Shown: in pieces, positions 23,525 to 31,412 of the stretch
Position numbering within the stretch: position 1 is the first letter of the stretch
Layout of the letters: each line of letters starts with the position of its first letter
DNA from: Bacillota bacterium
GTDB lineage: Bacteria; Bacillota; Clostridia; Peptostreptococcales; Anaerovoracaceae
NCBI GenBank assembly: GCA_022793795.1
Contig: JAAWDM010000029.1
Span: forward strand, 1-34,774
DNA length: 34,774 nt
Direction: 5' to 3'
Notes under the pieces: model-generated
Seen by the model: the letters and a program-made list of their open reading frames with translations, nothing else
The model's database searches: none
What the model was told of the DNA's origin: nothing
Made by a program: the position numbers and the translations under genes

Positions 23525-23762
23525 CCTTTTCACCGCCCTTCTCGTAGTAATCCTCTTCCCGCTGCTGGAGCCGCGCCATGACCATCTTGCCTAAAAATAT
23601 GAGAAGCCAGCCGCCTCCAAAGCCCAGCAAAATATCTGCCCCCGGGATTTCATTCCACAACATATGGTGATGGGGCTGAGCAAAGAATATTTCTATCGCA
23701 ACCAACGCTGCCAAGACCAGCGCCAATCCTGCATATATTTTTTTCTTTCTCCTTTTATCCAA
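23517..23762 (-). CDS. Small two-span membrane protein in the antiporter operon
   Basis: 81 residues from TTG 23762, with GGAGG about 9 nt upstream and a start overlapping the previous gene's stop. Two spans at about residues 9-27 (IYAGLALVLAALVAIEIFF) and 41-60 (GADILLGFGGGWLLIFLGKM) are joined by a His-rich loop (FAQPHHHMLWNEIP). It lies between the second and third antiporter-like subunits with overlaps on both sides, so it is probably a real accessory subunit. I do not recognise the family. Confidence 0.65.
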   Translation of the reverse strand: MDKRRKKKIYAGLALVLAALVAIEIFFAQPHHHMLWNEIPGADILLGFGGGWLLIFLGKMVMARLQQREEDYYEKGGEKDA

Positions 23763-25257
23763 GGCCTGCCCCTCCTTCCATAATCGCAGCCGCTGCCTGT
23801 ATTGCTAAATCATAGAGATGAAGGCCTAAGTTTGGCCATATACCCAGCAAAATTCCAACCGTCACAGTCAGCGTCAGGGGTATGACCATGGTCGACGCTC
23901 CATCCATAGGCTCTGCCCTGTGAGAAATCTGTTTTCCAAAGAATATGGCCGACACCGGCATCAGATAGGACAAGGCCAACAAGGCCGCGCCCAGCAGAAC
24001 CACGATAAAAAAGGGTTTTCCCATGGCCGCTGCACCTGCCAGCAGATTGGCTTTGCTCACAAATCCAGACATGAGAGGAAGTCCAGCCAGTCCCAGAGAA
24101 GCCACAGCAAAGCATCCCGCTGTCACCGGCATCCTGCGGGCCAGACCTCCCATGGTACTGATTTCCGACAGATGAAGCCGTACAAAGATGGCTCCCGCAC
24201 ACATAAACAGGGTGATTTTCAAAAAAGCATGGGCCACCATGTGAAACAGTGCGCCGGTAATGCTGTAGGCCGAAAGGAGACTGATGCCCAATACGATATA
24301 AGATAACTGTCCCACCGTTGAATAGGCCAACCGCGCTTTCAGATTGTCCTGCTGCAAGGCAATCAGAGATGAAAGTACAATGGTGATGGCTGCAAACCAA
24401 GATAAAATGCCGGCTCCACCGCACCAAGCTGCGCTTTCCGGCCCAAAGACATAGCAAACCACCCTAAACACGCAGAATACCCCTGCCTTGACCACCGCTA
24501 CTGCATGAAGCAAGGCGCTGACCGGCGTAGGCGCTACCATGGCCGAAGGTAGCCATCCATGAAGAGGCATGACACCGGCCTTCACTGCGCCTCCCAAAAT
24601 CATGAGGAGAAACAGCAGACACATTACCGGTTTCTCCATGGCTTCCGGCATCATAAAGCCGCCAGCTACAAATTCACAGACGCCGTATTTTACATAGACG
24701 AATACAATCGCAGCGAAAAACAGTTGACCGCTGATTAAGGTATAGGCCAAATATTTTCTGCCAGCCTTTTTGGCCTTCTCATCTCGGTGATGAACCACCA
24801 GGGGATAGGTGGCGATGGTCAGCATCTCGTAAAATATGAAAAAGGTCAGCAAATTGGCCGCGAAAGCGATTCCTGCCGCCGAAGCCAGACACATGGCAAA
24901 GGCTGCAAAATAGCCGGTCTGATTCTTTTCCTCATGTCCCCGCATATAGCCAATGGAATAGACGGAAGTCAAAATCCAAAGACCGCTGGCAATGGAGGCG
25001 AAGATCATGCCCGCACTGTCAACCTTCAGTTTCAAATCGATGCCGTCGGCAATGGGCAATAAAACACCAATCAATTCCTTTCCTGATGTTACCTCCTGGG
25101 CCATGGAAAAGACGGTGGCCGCCATAAGGATTGCTGCGGCCATGGTGATGGCTTCCCGCAAATTGGGCTTAATTTTATTTCCAAAGAGGAGAATCAGCAA
25201 TGCCGCCGCCATGGGAATTGCCAGGGCGGCCATTGGTCTCATACTATCTATCATCAT
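23755..25257 (-). CDS. mnhD-like: Mrp/Mbh antiporter, second NuoL/M/N-like subunit
   Basis: 500 residues from the first of two adjacent ATGs (25257), placed by GGAGGTG; a longer in-frame version reads through the previous gene. About 14 spans. The proton-path residues of this family are present: TM5 Glu144 (FIFYEMLTIATY), TM7 Lys226 (GAVKAGVMPLHGW) and TM8 Lys257 (AVVKAGVFC). It overlaps the upstream gene by ATGA, so the two are translationally coupled. It probably contributes one ion-translocating channel. Confidence 0.9.
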   Translation of the reverse strand: MMIDSMRPMAALAIPMAAALLILLFGNKIKPNLREAITMAAAILMAATVFSMAQEVTSGKELIGVLLPIADGIDLKLKVDSAGMIFASIASGLWILTSVYSIGYMRGHEEKNQTGYFAAFAMCLASAAGIAFAANLLTFFIFYEMLTIATYPLVVHHRDEKAKKAGRKYLAYTLISGQLFFAAIVFVYVKYGVCEFVAGGFMMPEAMEKPVMCLLFLLMILGGAVKAGVMPLHGWLPSAMVAPTPVSALLHAVAVVKAGVFCVFRVVCYVFGPESAAWCGGAGILSWFAAITIVLSSLIALQQDNLKARLAYSTVGQLSYIVLGISLLSAYSITGALFHMVAHAFLKITLFMCAGAIFVRLHLSEISTMGGLARRMPVTAGCFAVASLGLAGLPLMSGFVSKANLLAGAAAMGKPFFIVVLLGAALLALSYLMPVSAIFFGKQISHRAEPMDGASTMVIPLTLTVTVGILLGIWPNLGLHLYDLAIQAAAAIMEGGAGLG

Positions 25258-26756
25258 ACGAGAAACACCTCCAACAAAGTCGGCTTTAAAAGTTCCGATA
25301 CCAGGCTGGAATTTCCCAGCCCCAGCCCAATGACAGCCGCAGCCACAGCGCCTAGAGGAAGGAGCATCTGCCAAGGCAATGGGCCGTCCTTTTTCCTTTC
25401 TTCTATCCTTTTCCCCATAAACAGTTCTTCAAAGATGCGGAAAAAGTAAATGGCGCTAAGAAGGCTGCTGAGAATCAATATGGCCACATAAAGATACTGA
25501 CCGTTTTCAATGGCTCCCATGGCCAAATACCACTTGCTGAAAAATCCTGCAAAGGGCGGAAGTCCAACCATGGATAAGGCGCAGACCACCATGGCTGTGG
25601 CAGTAGTGGGCATATCCTTGTATATCTGACCAAAGGAAGTGATTTCGTGGATGCCATACTTATATTTCAATGCGCCGGAGGTATAAAAAAGTCCAGTTTT
25701 CATAAAGGCATGGCTCAAAATATGGAGTACAGCACCCATCAAACCATAGATATTGCCGATGGCAAAGCCCATGGCGATATAGCCCACCTGCCCAATACTG
25801 GAATAGGCCAAAATCTTGTTATAGGCGGAGTATCTCAATGCTTTCAGCGATCCAAAGAGAATTCCAAGGGCTCCCATAATGCCAATGGCTTGAAAAAACA
25901 ATTCCATGACAGGGCTGTTTTCATAAAAGATATAGAAGAAAAAGCGAAGCATACCATAAGCCGGCACCTTAATCATAATCCCTGCAATCATCGGGTCGGC
26001 GGCCGGATGGGCATAGGAATGGGCCGCCGGCTGCCAGCCGTGAAGAGGAAACAGGGCCATCTTAATGCCAAAGCCCACCACCAAACAGGCTGCCGCCAAA
26101 ATCACCAGAGGACTGTCCCCCAATGTTTCCAGTCTAATGGATAAATCGGTCATATTCAAAGTGCCGGTGGCCGCATACAAAAATCCCACTCCCAGCAGAT
26201 ACATGGAAGCGCCGATGGTGCCGGTAAGCAGATAGCGAAAGGCTGCAATGGGTCCCTTCTCCTCCCCTATGGCGATGAGTCCGTAGCCGGAAAGAGCGGT
26301 GATTTCCATAAACACATAGAGGTTAAAGGCATCGCCAGCAGAGGCCATACCTAAAAGCCCTACGGATAAAAAGGCCAATATGGAATAGTAGCCTGCTGTG
26401 CGTACCCAGCCTTTTGAGCCTTTGCTGACCACTTCAAAAGGGCTGCTGTAAAGGGCTGTCAGCCAAGAAATGACACTAACCAGCGCCACCACCAGACCGT
26501 TTACCCCATCTATAGCAAGCTCAATGCCATAAGGCGGCCTCCAGTTTCCCAGCCAGTAATGAAGAACTCCCTGTTCATGGACCAAAACCAGCTGCCAGAT
26601 GCTAAGGACCACTGACAGAAAGAGACAGACCATAACCACACGTTTTCCCCAGGTACCATGGATTTTGCTCAGAAATGGGCACAAAAGCCCGCCGCAAAGG
26701 GGAAAGAGAATGACCAAAAGAGGCGCATGGGCCTCTAAAAAACCAAACCAACTCAT
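25254..26756 (-). CDS. mnhD-like: Mrp/Mbh antiporter, first NuoL/M/N-like subunit
   Basis: 500 residues with about 14 spans. TM5 Glu151 (YVFMEITALSGYGL), TM7 Lys232 (FGIKMALFPLHGW) and TM8 Lys263 (IMIKVPAYGM) are the conserved charges of proton-conducting subunits in Mrp, Mbh and complex I. The stretch HSYAHPAADPMIAG is also typical of MrpD/MbhH. Its ATG overlaps the preceding mnhC stop by ATGA. It has the most MrpD-like sequence of the three large subunits. Confidence 0.9.
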   Translation of the reverse strand: MSWFGFLEAHAPLLVILFPLCGGLLCPFLSKIHGTWGKRVVMVCLFLSVVLSIWQLVLVHEQGVLHYWLGNWRPPYGIELAIDGVNGLVVALVSVISWLTALYSSPFEVVSKGSKGWVRTAGYYSILAFLSVGLLGMASAGDAFNLYVFMEITALSGYGLIAIGEEKGPIAAFRYLLTGTIGASMYLLGVGFLYAATGTLNMTDLSIRLETLGDSPLVILAAACLVVGFGIKMALFPLHGWQPAAHSYAHPAADPMIAGIMIKVPAYGMLRFFFYIFYENSPVMELFFQAIGIMGALGILFGSLKALRYSAYNKILAYSSIGQVGYIAMGFAIGNIYGLMGAVLHILSHAFMKTGLFYTSGALKYKYGIHEITSFGQIYKDMPTTATAMVVCALSMVGLPPFAGFFSKWYLAMGAIENGQYLYVAILILSSLLSAIYFFRIFEELFMGKRIEERKKDGPLPWQMLLPLGAVAAAVIGLGLGNSSLVSELLKPTLLEVFLV

Positions 26757-27163
26757 AGGCCGCCCCCTTTTCCTGTAATATTCTCTTCTTCAATGGTGCC
26801 ATAGAGTTCTTTTATCTTCATTAAAAGGGCCAGGCCCACGCCGGTAATCCCCAGACTGACCACAATGGCCGTCAGCATCAGGGCATGAGGCAGGGGGTTG
26901 ATATAGTCCTCCGCTGAAAATAGCTGGGCAATGGTAACAGGCAGGGTTCCCCCTTCTTTTTGTCCAAAGGTGAGAAAGAAAAAGATGATGGACACCTGCA
27001 TCACATTCATGCACATGAGCTTTTTCATGTAGTTGCCGCAAACCACCATGCCGTAAATTCCCACAGCAAACAGAATGAAGGTCAACATGTAGATGCCCCG
27101 ATCCATGAGAAAAAATTCAATTCTTTCTAGGGCCACATTGGCCATTTCCATAAAGCCATTCAT
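26753..27163 (-). CDS. mnhC: Mrp/Mbh antiporter subunit C (NuoK-like)
   Basis: 136 residues from ATG 27163, placed by GGAGG 8 nt upstream and by an ATGA overlap with the previous stop; an ATG five codons earlier contains that ribosome binding site. Three spans, at about residues 24-42, 50-70 and 90-112. The conserved motif NVMQVSIIFFFL and the C-terminal PLPHALMLTAIVVSLGITGV (DPLPQALVLTAIVI in relatives) are typical of MrpC/MnhC/NuoK. Confidence 0.92.
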   Translation of the reverse strand: MNGFMEMANVALERIEFFLMDRGIYMLTFILFAVGIYGMVVCGNYMKKLMCMNVMQVSIIFFFLTFGQKEGGTLPVTIAQLFSAEDYINPLPHALMLTAIVVSLGITGVGLALLMKIKELYGTIEEENITGKGGGL

Positions 27164-27954
27164 TCCGATTTCCTCCATTCTTCAAAATCCGTTCGCTCCA
27201 GCACCACTTCTAATATGCTAATGATAATCGCCATGACGCAAAGGGTCACTCCCAATTCCACCATAAGAATCCCTGCAGAGTGAAGCTGAACCGTCCCCTC
27301 GCGCAGGAAAATCCCAAAGGGCAGTTTGCCGAATTCCAGGAATTTGCCGCCGCAAAACATAGGCAACATACCTGTAAAGGCGTAGAAAAAGGTTCCGATA
27401 CCTGCCAGCACCACTGCTTTTTCTTCCCAAAGCACGCCGAGCCGATTGTCAAAGCTGGGGATAATCCGATCCAGCAGATAAGCACAGGCCAGCAATGCAC
27501 CGGCCTGAAAGCCACCGCCCAGGCTAACCTCTCCGTGAAACAGCACATAGATACCATAAATCATAATGACAGGCACCACCAGTCGAAAAGAGGAATCAAG
27601 GACAGTCCCGCCGAAACTGTGGTTGTCCACCTTCACCAGTCTCTTCCTTTGCTCTGGTGAAATCTGTGGCGGCAAAATGGTCATCACCACCAGGCCAGCC
27701 AGAAATAGCACGCAGGTCTCAAACAGGGTATCGAAGCCTCTGTAATCGGCCAGCACTGCAGTGACGATATTGGGTGAATTGGTATCTTCTAAGGCGTGAA
27801 TGATATAGTAATTGGCCACATAGGAATTAGCCGGCGAATTGTGGTCGCCCACTATGGGCAGGAAACTGCCTACCTTTAGCCCAGCCATAGCCGTCAAAAC
27901 AATAGTAAGCATCAGCCCAAAGGCTGCTCTTTTGCGTCCCTTTTTATATTTCAT
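27160..27954 (-). CDS. mnhB-like: Fused MbhE-like and MrpB-like subunit
   Basis: 264 residues. The N-terminal part (about 1-95) resembles MbhE: SPANSYVANYYIIHALEDTN, SPNIVTAVLADYRGFDTLFE. The C-terminal part (about 110-260) is MrpB/MnhB-like (LDSSFRLVVPVIMIYGIYVL, EVSLGGGFQAGALLACAYLL). In many Mrp operons these regions are the C-terminal end of MrpA and the separate MrpB; here they are one protein. It overlaps the upstream gene by ATGA. About six spans. Confidence 0.85.
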   Translation of the reverse strand: MKYKKGRKRAAFGLMLTIVLTAMAGLKVGSFLPIVGDHNSPANSYVANYYIIHALEDTNSPNIVTAVLADYRGFDTLFETCVLFLAGLVVMTILPPQISPEQRKRLVKVDNHSFGGTVLDSSFRLVVPVIMIYGIYVLFHGEVSLGGGFQAGALLACAYLLDRIIPSFDNRLGVLWEEKAVVLAGIGTFFYAFTGMLPMFCGGKFLEFGKLPFGIFLREGTVQLHSAGILMVELGVTLCVMAIIISILEVVLERTDFEEWRKSE

Positions 27955-28205
27955 CTTCTGGTCCCGCCCTTCTTATCGCCTATGGACTTGATGGCAATGA
28001 CAAAATATACTGTAGAAACAGTTCCGATAATGGCTTCTGTAAACGCCACATCGGCAGCGCCTACTACAGTGTAGAGCAGCATGGCGATGAGGCTGAAGCC
28101 GCAATAGATGATGACACAAGCAAGCAAACTTCTGCCAAAGATAATGGCCACAGCGATGGCAATCATGGCCATGAGAAGCAGCCCTTCTAAAAGTACAACC
28201 GGCAT
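27951..28205 (-). CDS. DUF4040 / MbhD-like subunit
   Basis: 84 residues from ATG 28205 with GGGGAG upstream; the longer in-frame version runs through the previous gene. Three spans. VVGAADVAFTEAIIGTVSTV is the MbhD / MrpA-C-terminal motif, with the conserved Asp and Glu. One nucleotide separates it from the mnhG stop. Confidence 0.85.
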   Translation of the reverse strand: MPVVLLEGLLLMAMIAIAVAIIFGRSLLACVIIYCGFSLIAMLLYTVVGAADVAFTEAIIGTVSTVYFVIAIKSIGDKKGGTRR

Positions 28206-28206
28206 A

Positions 28207-28527
28207 TTATCGCTCCCCCTCTCTTGATGGGCCTTGATCCTTTGGATCCCCATTCTTATAAGCTGCTTTGGCGATAATGTGGGTTCCAATAGGACTTGCT
28301 AGAAACACAGCCAAAAATACCATGAATATTTTAAGCCCTGTCCATGTAAAGCCTTCGTAAATAAACAGACCTACACTGGAAAGTATGAGCCCCACTGTCT
28401 CACTGACGCCTGCTGCATGAAGCTGTGAATAAAAATCCTTCATTCTAAAAACGCCGATTGTGGTCACGAAAAAAAAGAATAGGCCGATTCCTAAAAAAAA
28501 CATTGCCAAAATGACTCTAATTCCCAT
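28207..28527 (-). CDS. mnhG: Mrp/Mbh antiporter subunit G
   Basis: 106 residues from ATG 28527 (MGIRVILAMF), placed by AAGGAGG; the longer in-frame version lies inside mnhF. Three spans, with GVFRMKDFYSQLHAAGVSET (usually RxxDxYxRLHAAG in MnhG) and the C-terminal SPIGTHIIAKAAY. It overlaps mnhF by 11 nt. Confidence 0.92.
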   Translation of the reverse strand: MGIRVILAMFFLGIGLFFFFVTTIGVFRMKDFYSQLHAAGVSETVGLILSSVGLFIYEGFTWTGLKIFMVFLAVFLASPIGTHIIAKAAYKNGDPKDQGPSREGER

Positions 28528-28825
28528 GTTCCTCCTTCTCTTTCCATGATTCTGTTTTTGATTTTTCGCTTGTCCCCAAAAATTTTGCAACGATAACAGA
28601 GCTGATAAACCCTAAAATCGCATAGGAGATGGAAATATCCACATACATATCTCGCCTTCCGTCAATGAAACCAATGAGAACCAAAATCAGAATCACATTG
28701 GTGCACATGACTAAAATTCCAACGAATCGTCCGTAAACGCCGCCTCTTCGAAACAGGATCACCAGCGCAGCCAAGGTGACCAAAATTGCAATGACCAAAT
28801 AAGCGATAAAAAAGCCCTTTATCAT
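28517..28825 (-). CDS. mnhF: Mrp/Mbh antiporter subunit F
   Basis: 102 residues with three spans. RRGGVYGRFVGILVMCTNVI and DISISYAILGFISSVIVAKF match MnhF/MrpF (RxxxDRvvalD-type region and dialayallgf). It overlaps mnhE by ATGA, so translation is coupled. Confidence 0.9.
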   Translation of the reverse strand: MIKGFFIAYLVIAILVTLAALVILFRRGGVYGRFVGILVMCTNVILILVLIGFIDGRRDMYVDISISYAILGFISSVIVAKFLGTSEKSKTESWKEKEEHGN

Positions 28826-29403
28826 CGAGGCACCTCCTTAGCCGTAATCAAATATTCTCTCTCTGGCAGCGGCACAAACATGCAGGTTTCTCCGAATAAG
28901 TCAGCCACACGCCTCGCCATTGCTCCGCTGAGCATATCCTCTGCCGCGCCTTTGGATAATGCATGTACCTCAAAGATACCCTCGTCGGTCACATCTAGGG
29001 TAATGGTTCCTGGTGTGAGAATAATAGAGTTTGCTAATACCACGCTGGCCATGGGGTTTTCGAAGGGCATAGAAAAAAATACGATACGCGGTTCGTAATC
29101 CATATGAATCTTTAGAATTTCTTTTGTCACGTCCAAGGCTGCCTTGAAAATTTCTTTAAGAAGCCAAATACAATAAAAAAAGAATTTAAAATAATTTACG
29201 CCAAATACAAAGAACGCTTTGTCGCTTCCCGTCTTTTTAATAGTTAAAAAGGGGAGACAAACATAAGAAATGGCGAGGGAAGAGAAAAATCCAATGAGCA
29301 GAAACTTTATCTCAAACTTTCCGGAAAGCAATATCCAAACTAGAAACAGCCCAAGGGCTAAACCGAGAGATTGAGACAACTTCTGCTTCTGTCTCCTTCG
29401 CAT
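28822..29403 (-). CDS. mnhE: Mrp/Mbh antiporter subunit E
   Basis: 193 residues from ATG 29403, with AAGGAGG 9 nt upstream. Two or three N-terminal spans are followed by a cytoplasmic domain with VVLANSIILTPGTITLDVTD, the hallmark of MnhE/MrpE (lsnsITLTPGTltvd). It is the first gene of the ten-gene operon and is preceded by a consensus promoter. Confidence 0.93.
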   Translation of the reverse strand: MRRRQKQKLSQSLGLALGLFLVWILLSGKFEIKFLLIGFFSSLAISYVCLPFLTIKKTGSDKAFFVFGVNYFKFFFYCIWLLKEIFKAALDVTKEILKIHMDYEPRIVFFSMPFENPMASVVLANSIILTPGTITLDVTDEGIFEVHALSKGAAEDMLSGAMARRVADLFGETCMFVPLPEREYLITAKEVPR

Positions 29404-29498
29404 CAATGGTTTCCTCCTTATTTACGCAGCTATGCGATTCATTCGCAAAACAAAAACTTCAGCCATGGAGCCCAAATATGACTCATCAACTGAAGTTT

Positions 29499-29528
29499 AT
29501 TATAACAAAAAAGGATAAGATGTGTCAA
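29499..29528 (-). promoter_or_regulatory. Promoter of the antiporter operon
   Basis: On the minus strand: TTGACA, 18 nt, TATAAT, about 95 nt upstream of mnhE. AAACTTCAG at the -10 side and CTGAAGTTT at about 29449-29457 are inverse repeats followed by T-rich sequence; see rejected items. Confidence 0.75.
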
Positions 29529-29538
29529 GAAATCGCTA

Positions 29539-29583
29539 AGAAGTATATACTTCTCGTTAATTTGTCGCTAAATTAACGTTAAT
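29539..29583. promoter_or_regulatory. Cluster of palindromes between the XRE gene and mnhE
   Basis: AGAAGTATATACTTCT (29539-29554) is a perfect 16-bp palindrome. CGTTAATTT and AAATTAACG (29555-29578) are perfect 9-bp arms around GTCGCT. ATTAACGTTAAT (29572-29583) is a perfect 12-bp palindrome. They lie just upstream of the operon -35 and just after the XRE gene, and could bind a regulator or terminate the XRE transcript; no T-run follows any of them. Confidence 0.5.
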
Positions 29584-29595
29584 ATTTTGACGTTT

Positions 29596-29844
29596 TTACT
29601 GTGTACTGTCACTTTCGCCCAGCTGTTCTGCCGATTCTGCCCTATCCGGCTGCCACTCCAAAATATCTCCCGGCTGGCAGTCCAAGGCTTGACAAATTTT
29701 ATCCAGGGTTTCAATTCGTATGGCCTTGGCTTTTCCGTTCTTTAAGATGGAAATATTAGCCATGGTAATCCCCACCTTATCTGCCAGTTCCGTAACCCGC
29801 ATTTTCCGTTTGGCCAGCATTACATCGATATTGATGATAATCAT
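29596..29844 (-). CDS. XRE/Cro-type helix-turn-helix regulator (YozG-like)
   Basis: 82 residues. The HTH covers about residues 15-65: MRVTELADKVGITMANISIL, KNGKAKAIRIETLDKICQAL and CQPGDILEW. This short XRE type is usually encoded next to a DUF2975 membrane protein, as here (43-nt gap upstream), and the pair is common in Firmicutes with unknown function. The GAGGTGAAGG region before ATG 29844 supports the start. The palindromes just downstream could be its operators. Confidence 0.9.
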   Translation of the reverse strand: MIIINIDVMLAKRKMRVTELADKVGITMANISILKNGKAKAIRIETLDKICQALDCQPGDILEWQPDRAESAEQLGESDSTQ

Positions 29845-29887
29845 CCTTCACCTCGCACCTTCTATTATATATCGTATAGCCTCATGA

Positions 29888-30364
29888 TTAAATGGTCAAA
29901 TCATTCTCTGATTTGAGAGCCGCCGCCTTATATACCAAATGGGACAAGGCCGCCGCTGCAATACCAATAGCTGCGCCGATTACATCGATGGCTAAAGATG
30001 CCAAAAAAATCCCAGGATGATTCATGCTGAGCGTCATAAAAATAACATTTCCTGCAAAAAAATACGCCACATCTCCTAAAATCAGCAGCGAAATCGTCTT
30101 TAGTTTAATCGCATTTTCCTCGCAGAAGGAATTATCTGCATTGATCTGGGTGCAAATACCCCAGAATTCAAAAAGCGCAGCAAAGCAAGGAATACCGGTT
30201 CCCCACAAAAACAAAAGCCATGGCCAGAAAAATCCGCCGAATCCTTCCTCCGATGCCCAATCTCTACCGATAGACGGCAGTACAAAGAAATATACCACTG
30301 CGCCGATAATCCCAAGCCCCACTGCAATCAACTTTAACAATCTGGCAAATTTTTTCTGTGTCAT
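29888..30364 (-). CDS. DUF2975 membrane protein
   Basis: 158 residues with four spans, at about residues 12-30, 47-67, 93-113 and 122-146. CTQINADNSFCEENAIKLKT between spans two and three is the typical DUF2975 cytoplasmic loop (i..g.pFt.enakrLr). It is the first gene of a two-gene operon with the XRE regulator and has GGAAGGAG upstream and a perfect consensus promoter. The function of the pair is unknown; the regulator may sense or be held by the membrane protein, which is inference. Confidence 0.88.
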   Translation of the reverse strand: MTQKKFARLLKLIAVGLGIIGAVVYFFVLPSIGRDWASEEGFGGFFWPWLLFLWGTGIPCFAALFEFWGICTQINADNSFCEENAIKLKTISLLILGDVAYFFAGNVIFMTLSMNHPGIFLASLAIDVIGAAIGIAAAALSHLVYKAAALKSENDLTI

Positions 30365-30399
30365 ATAGTTCCACTCCTTCCATACCTCTTTTCAAGTGT

Positions 30400-30428
30400 A
30401 TTATACGACCTATCGCCAGTTATGTCAA
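30400..30428 (-). promoter_or_regulatory. Consensus promoter of the DUF2975/XRE operon
   Basis: On the minus strand: TTGACA, 17 nt, TATAAT, an exact match to the sigma-70/SigA consensus, 36 nt before the ATG. Confidence 0.92.
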
Positions 30429-30468
30429 TATATTTTTATCGTAATACAATAAAATTTTTTCGTTTATT

Positions 30469-30678
30469 TTAATCTATTATATCTCTACTCTTGTAATAAA
30501 GCCCACAATAACAATAGCCTTCAAACTCTGGATCTGCCATTTGCTCCTTAAACTCCTGACAGATGCATTTATTTTCCTCGGTTCTCATGACCCTGCATGG
30601 ACAATATCCACCGGTTTGCTTTAATCCTTCTTTCACCCGCACTACGATTTCCTTATCCTCATTCAGTCTGACTGCCAT
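30469..30678 (-). CDS. Ferredoxin-thioredoxin reductase catalytic chain-like protein
   Basis: 69 residues with the six-cysteine FTR pattern: YCPCR (Cys26, Cys28), KCICQEF (Cys38, Cys40) and GYCYCGLYYK (Cys56, Cys58). In plant-type FTR these hold a [4Fe-4S] cluster beside a redox-active disulfide that reduces thioredoxin with electrons from ferredoxin. The protein is shorter than the chloroplast chain, and no FTR variable chain or ferredoxin gene is adjacent, as is usual for anaerobic bacterial and archaeal versions. AAAGGAGG precedes the ATG. It may link ferredoxin to thioredoxin-like partners. Confidence 0.88.
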   Translation of the reverse strand: MAVRLNEDKEIVVRVKEGLKQTGGYCPCRVMRTEENKCICQEFKEQMADPEFEGYCYCGLYYKSRDIID

Positions 30679-30779
30679 AAGTTTTCCTCCTTTATTATTC
30701 TCCCATTATATAATATATGTACCCTGGATTGATAAAACCACACGCAGCATTGAGGCGGTGGCGATTCTATGGGTGGGCG

Positions 30780-30990
30780 GTTGACACATTCCTTAAATTC
30801 TAGGATTGACGATTTCATGGATGTTGTACATTTTAGGAGTCAGGGCCTAATCAGCCAACAAATCTGGGATTTGTTTACATTTTTCCGTTTCAAAACCGGC
30901 CTTTTTTGATAGCTTGTTGTACAATTTCTAAATTTCTTTGCGAGCAGCCAACAAAATAGATATAAAACGTTGGCTCATGGTTCTGTAAGA
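30780..30990. repeat. Diverged copy C of the 277-bp repeat family
   Basis: It begins with GTTGACACATT like copies A and D. The core hairpin is AGCCAAC (30946-30952), 16 nt (starting AAAAT and ending AAAAC), GTTGGCT (30969-30975), the same arms and loop length as the other copies but with a C-G pair replacing the T-A pair. The CAAAACAAAGGGAGT stretch is lost and the right end is not clear. It lies between the FTR gene and the truncated NUDIX gene. Confidence 0.55.
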
Positions 30991-31022
30991 ATAGAATATG
31001 GCAACATTGCAGTTTGAATTAT

Positions 31023-31409
31023 CTAATGGTAATCCGGCTCAGCAGCTTCCAACTGTAATTCTCCATCATAGTTAAAAAGCCACACATCCATAATATCGCT
31101 ATTACGTATTTTAGAAAAAACCAGTTTGCCAGCTTTTTGCTCCAAATCCAGTCCTACTTCTTCCTTTACTTCTCTAAGCGCTCCATCTATACTGCTTTCT
31201 CCCATTAGAACGGAACCTCCTGCACATTCCCACATAAGCGGAAATGTCGGCCTGTTGGCAGCACGCTGGGCCATAAGGTATTCTCCCTTGGAGTTGCGTA
31301 TCCACACATGTACTACCAAATGATAGAAGCCTTCCGGAATCCGTTCTCCCCGAAGATGCTCTTTCCCAGTCTTTTCCCTGTACTTTGTATATAGATCCCA
31401 TTTCTCCAT
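31023..31409 (-). CDS. NUDIX hydrolase, C-terminally truncated
   Basis: 128 residues. The Nudix box GSVLMGESSIDGALREVKEE continuing to VGL is at 65-87, with every key position present (G65, E71, R79, E80, E83, E84, G86). The N-terminus (WDLYTKYREKTGKEHLRGER) and HLVVHVWIRNS are those of IDI-like/YfcD-type NUDIX proteins, usually about 165-180 residues. Here the frame ends after VWLFNYDGELQLEAAEPDYH, removing the last helix region. The stop codon borders the diverged repeat C, so the end may have been lost when the element arrived. The start follows the RelB-like stop by 3 nt, so the two are co-transcribed. Activity is uncertain. Confidence 0.82.
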   Translation of the reverse strand: MEKWDLYTKYREKTGKEHLRGERIPEGFYHLVVHVWIRNSKGEYLMAQRAANRPTFPLMWECAGGSVLMGESSIDGALREVKEEVGLDLEQKAGKLVFSKIRNSDIMDVWLFNYDGELQLEAAEPDYH

Positions 31410-31412
31410 AAA

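Noticed and set aside
23810..24457. Antisense-frame and alternative-frame ORFs of 130-215 codons within the antiporter genes
   Set aside because: Overlapping frames of recognised membrane proteins, with low-complexity products and no start signals.
29449..29498. Attenuator hairpin in the mnhE leader (AAACTTCAG/CTGAAGTTT followed by a T-run)
   Set aside because: The left arm lies between the -10 and the expected start point, so most of it would not be transcribed from this promoter. It may still terminate read-through from the XRE gene.
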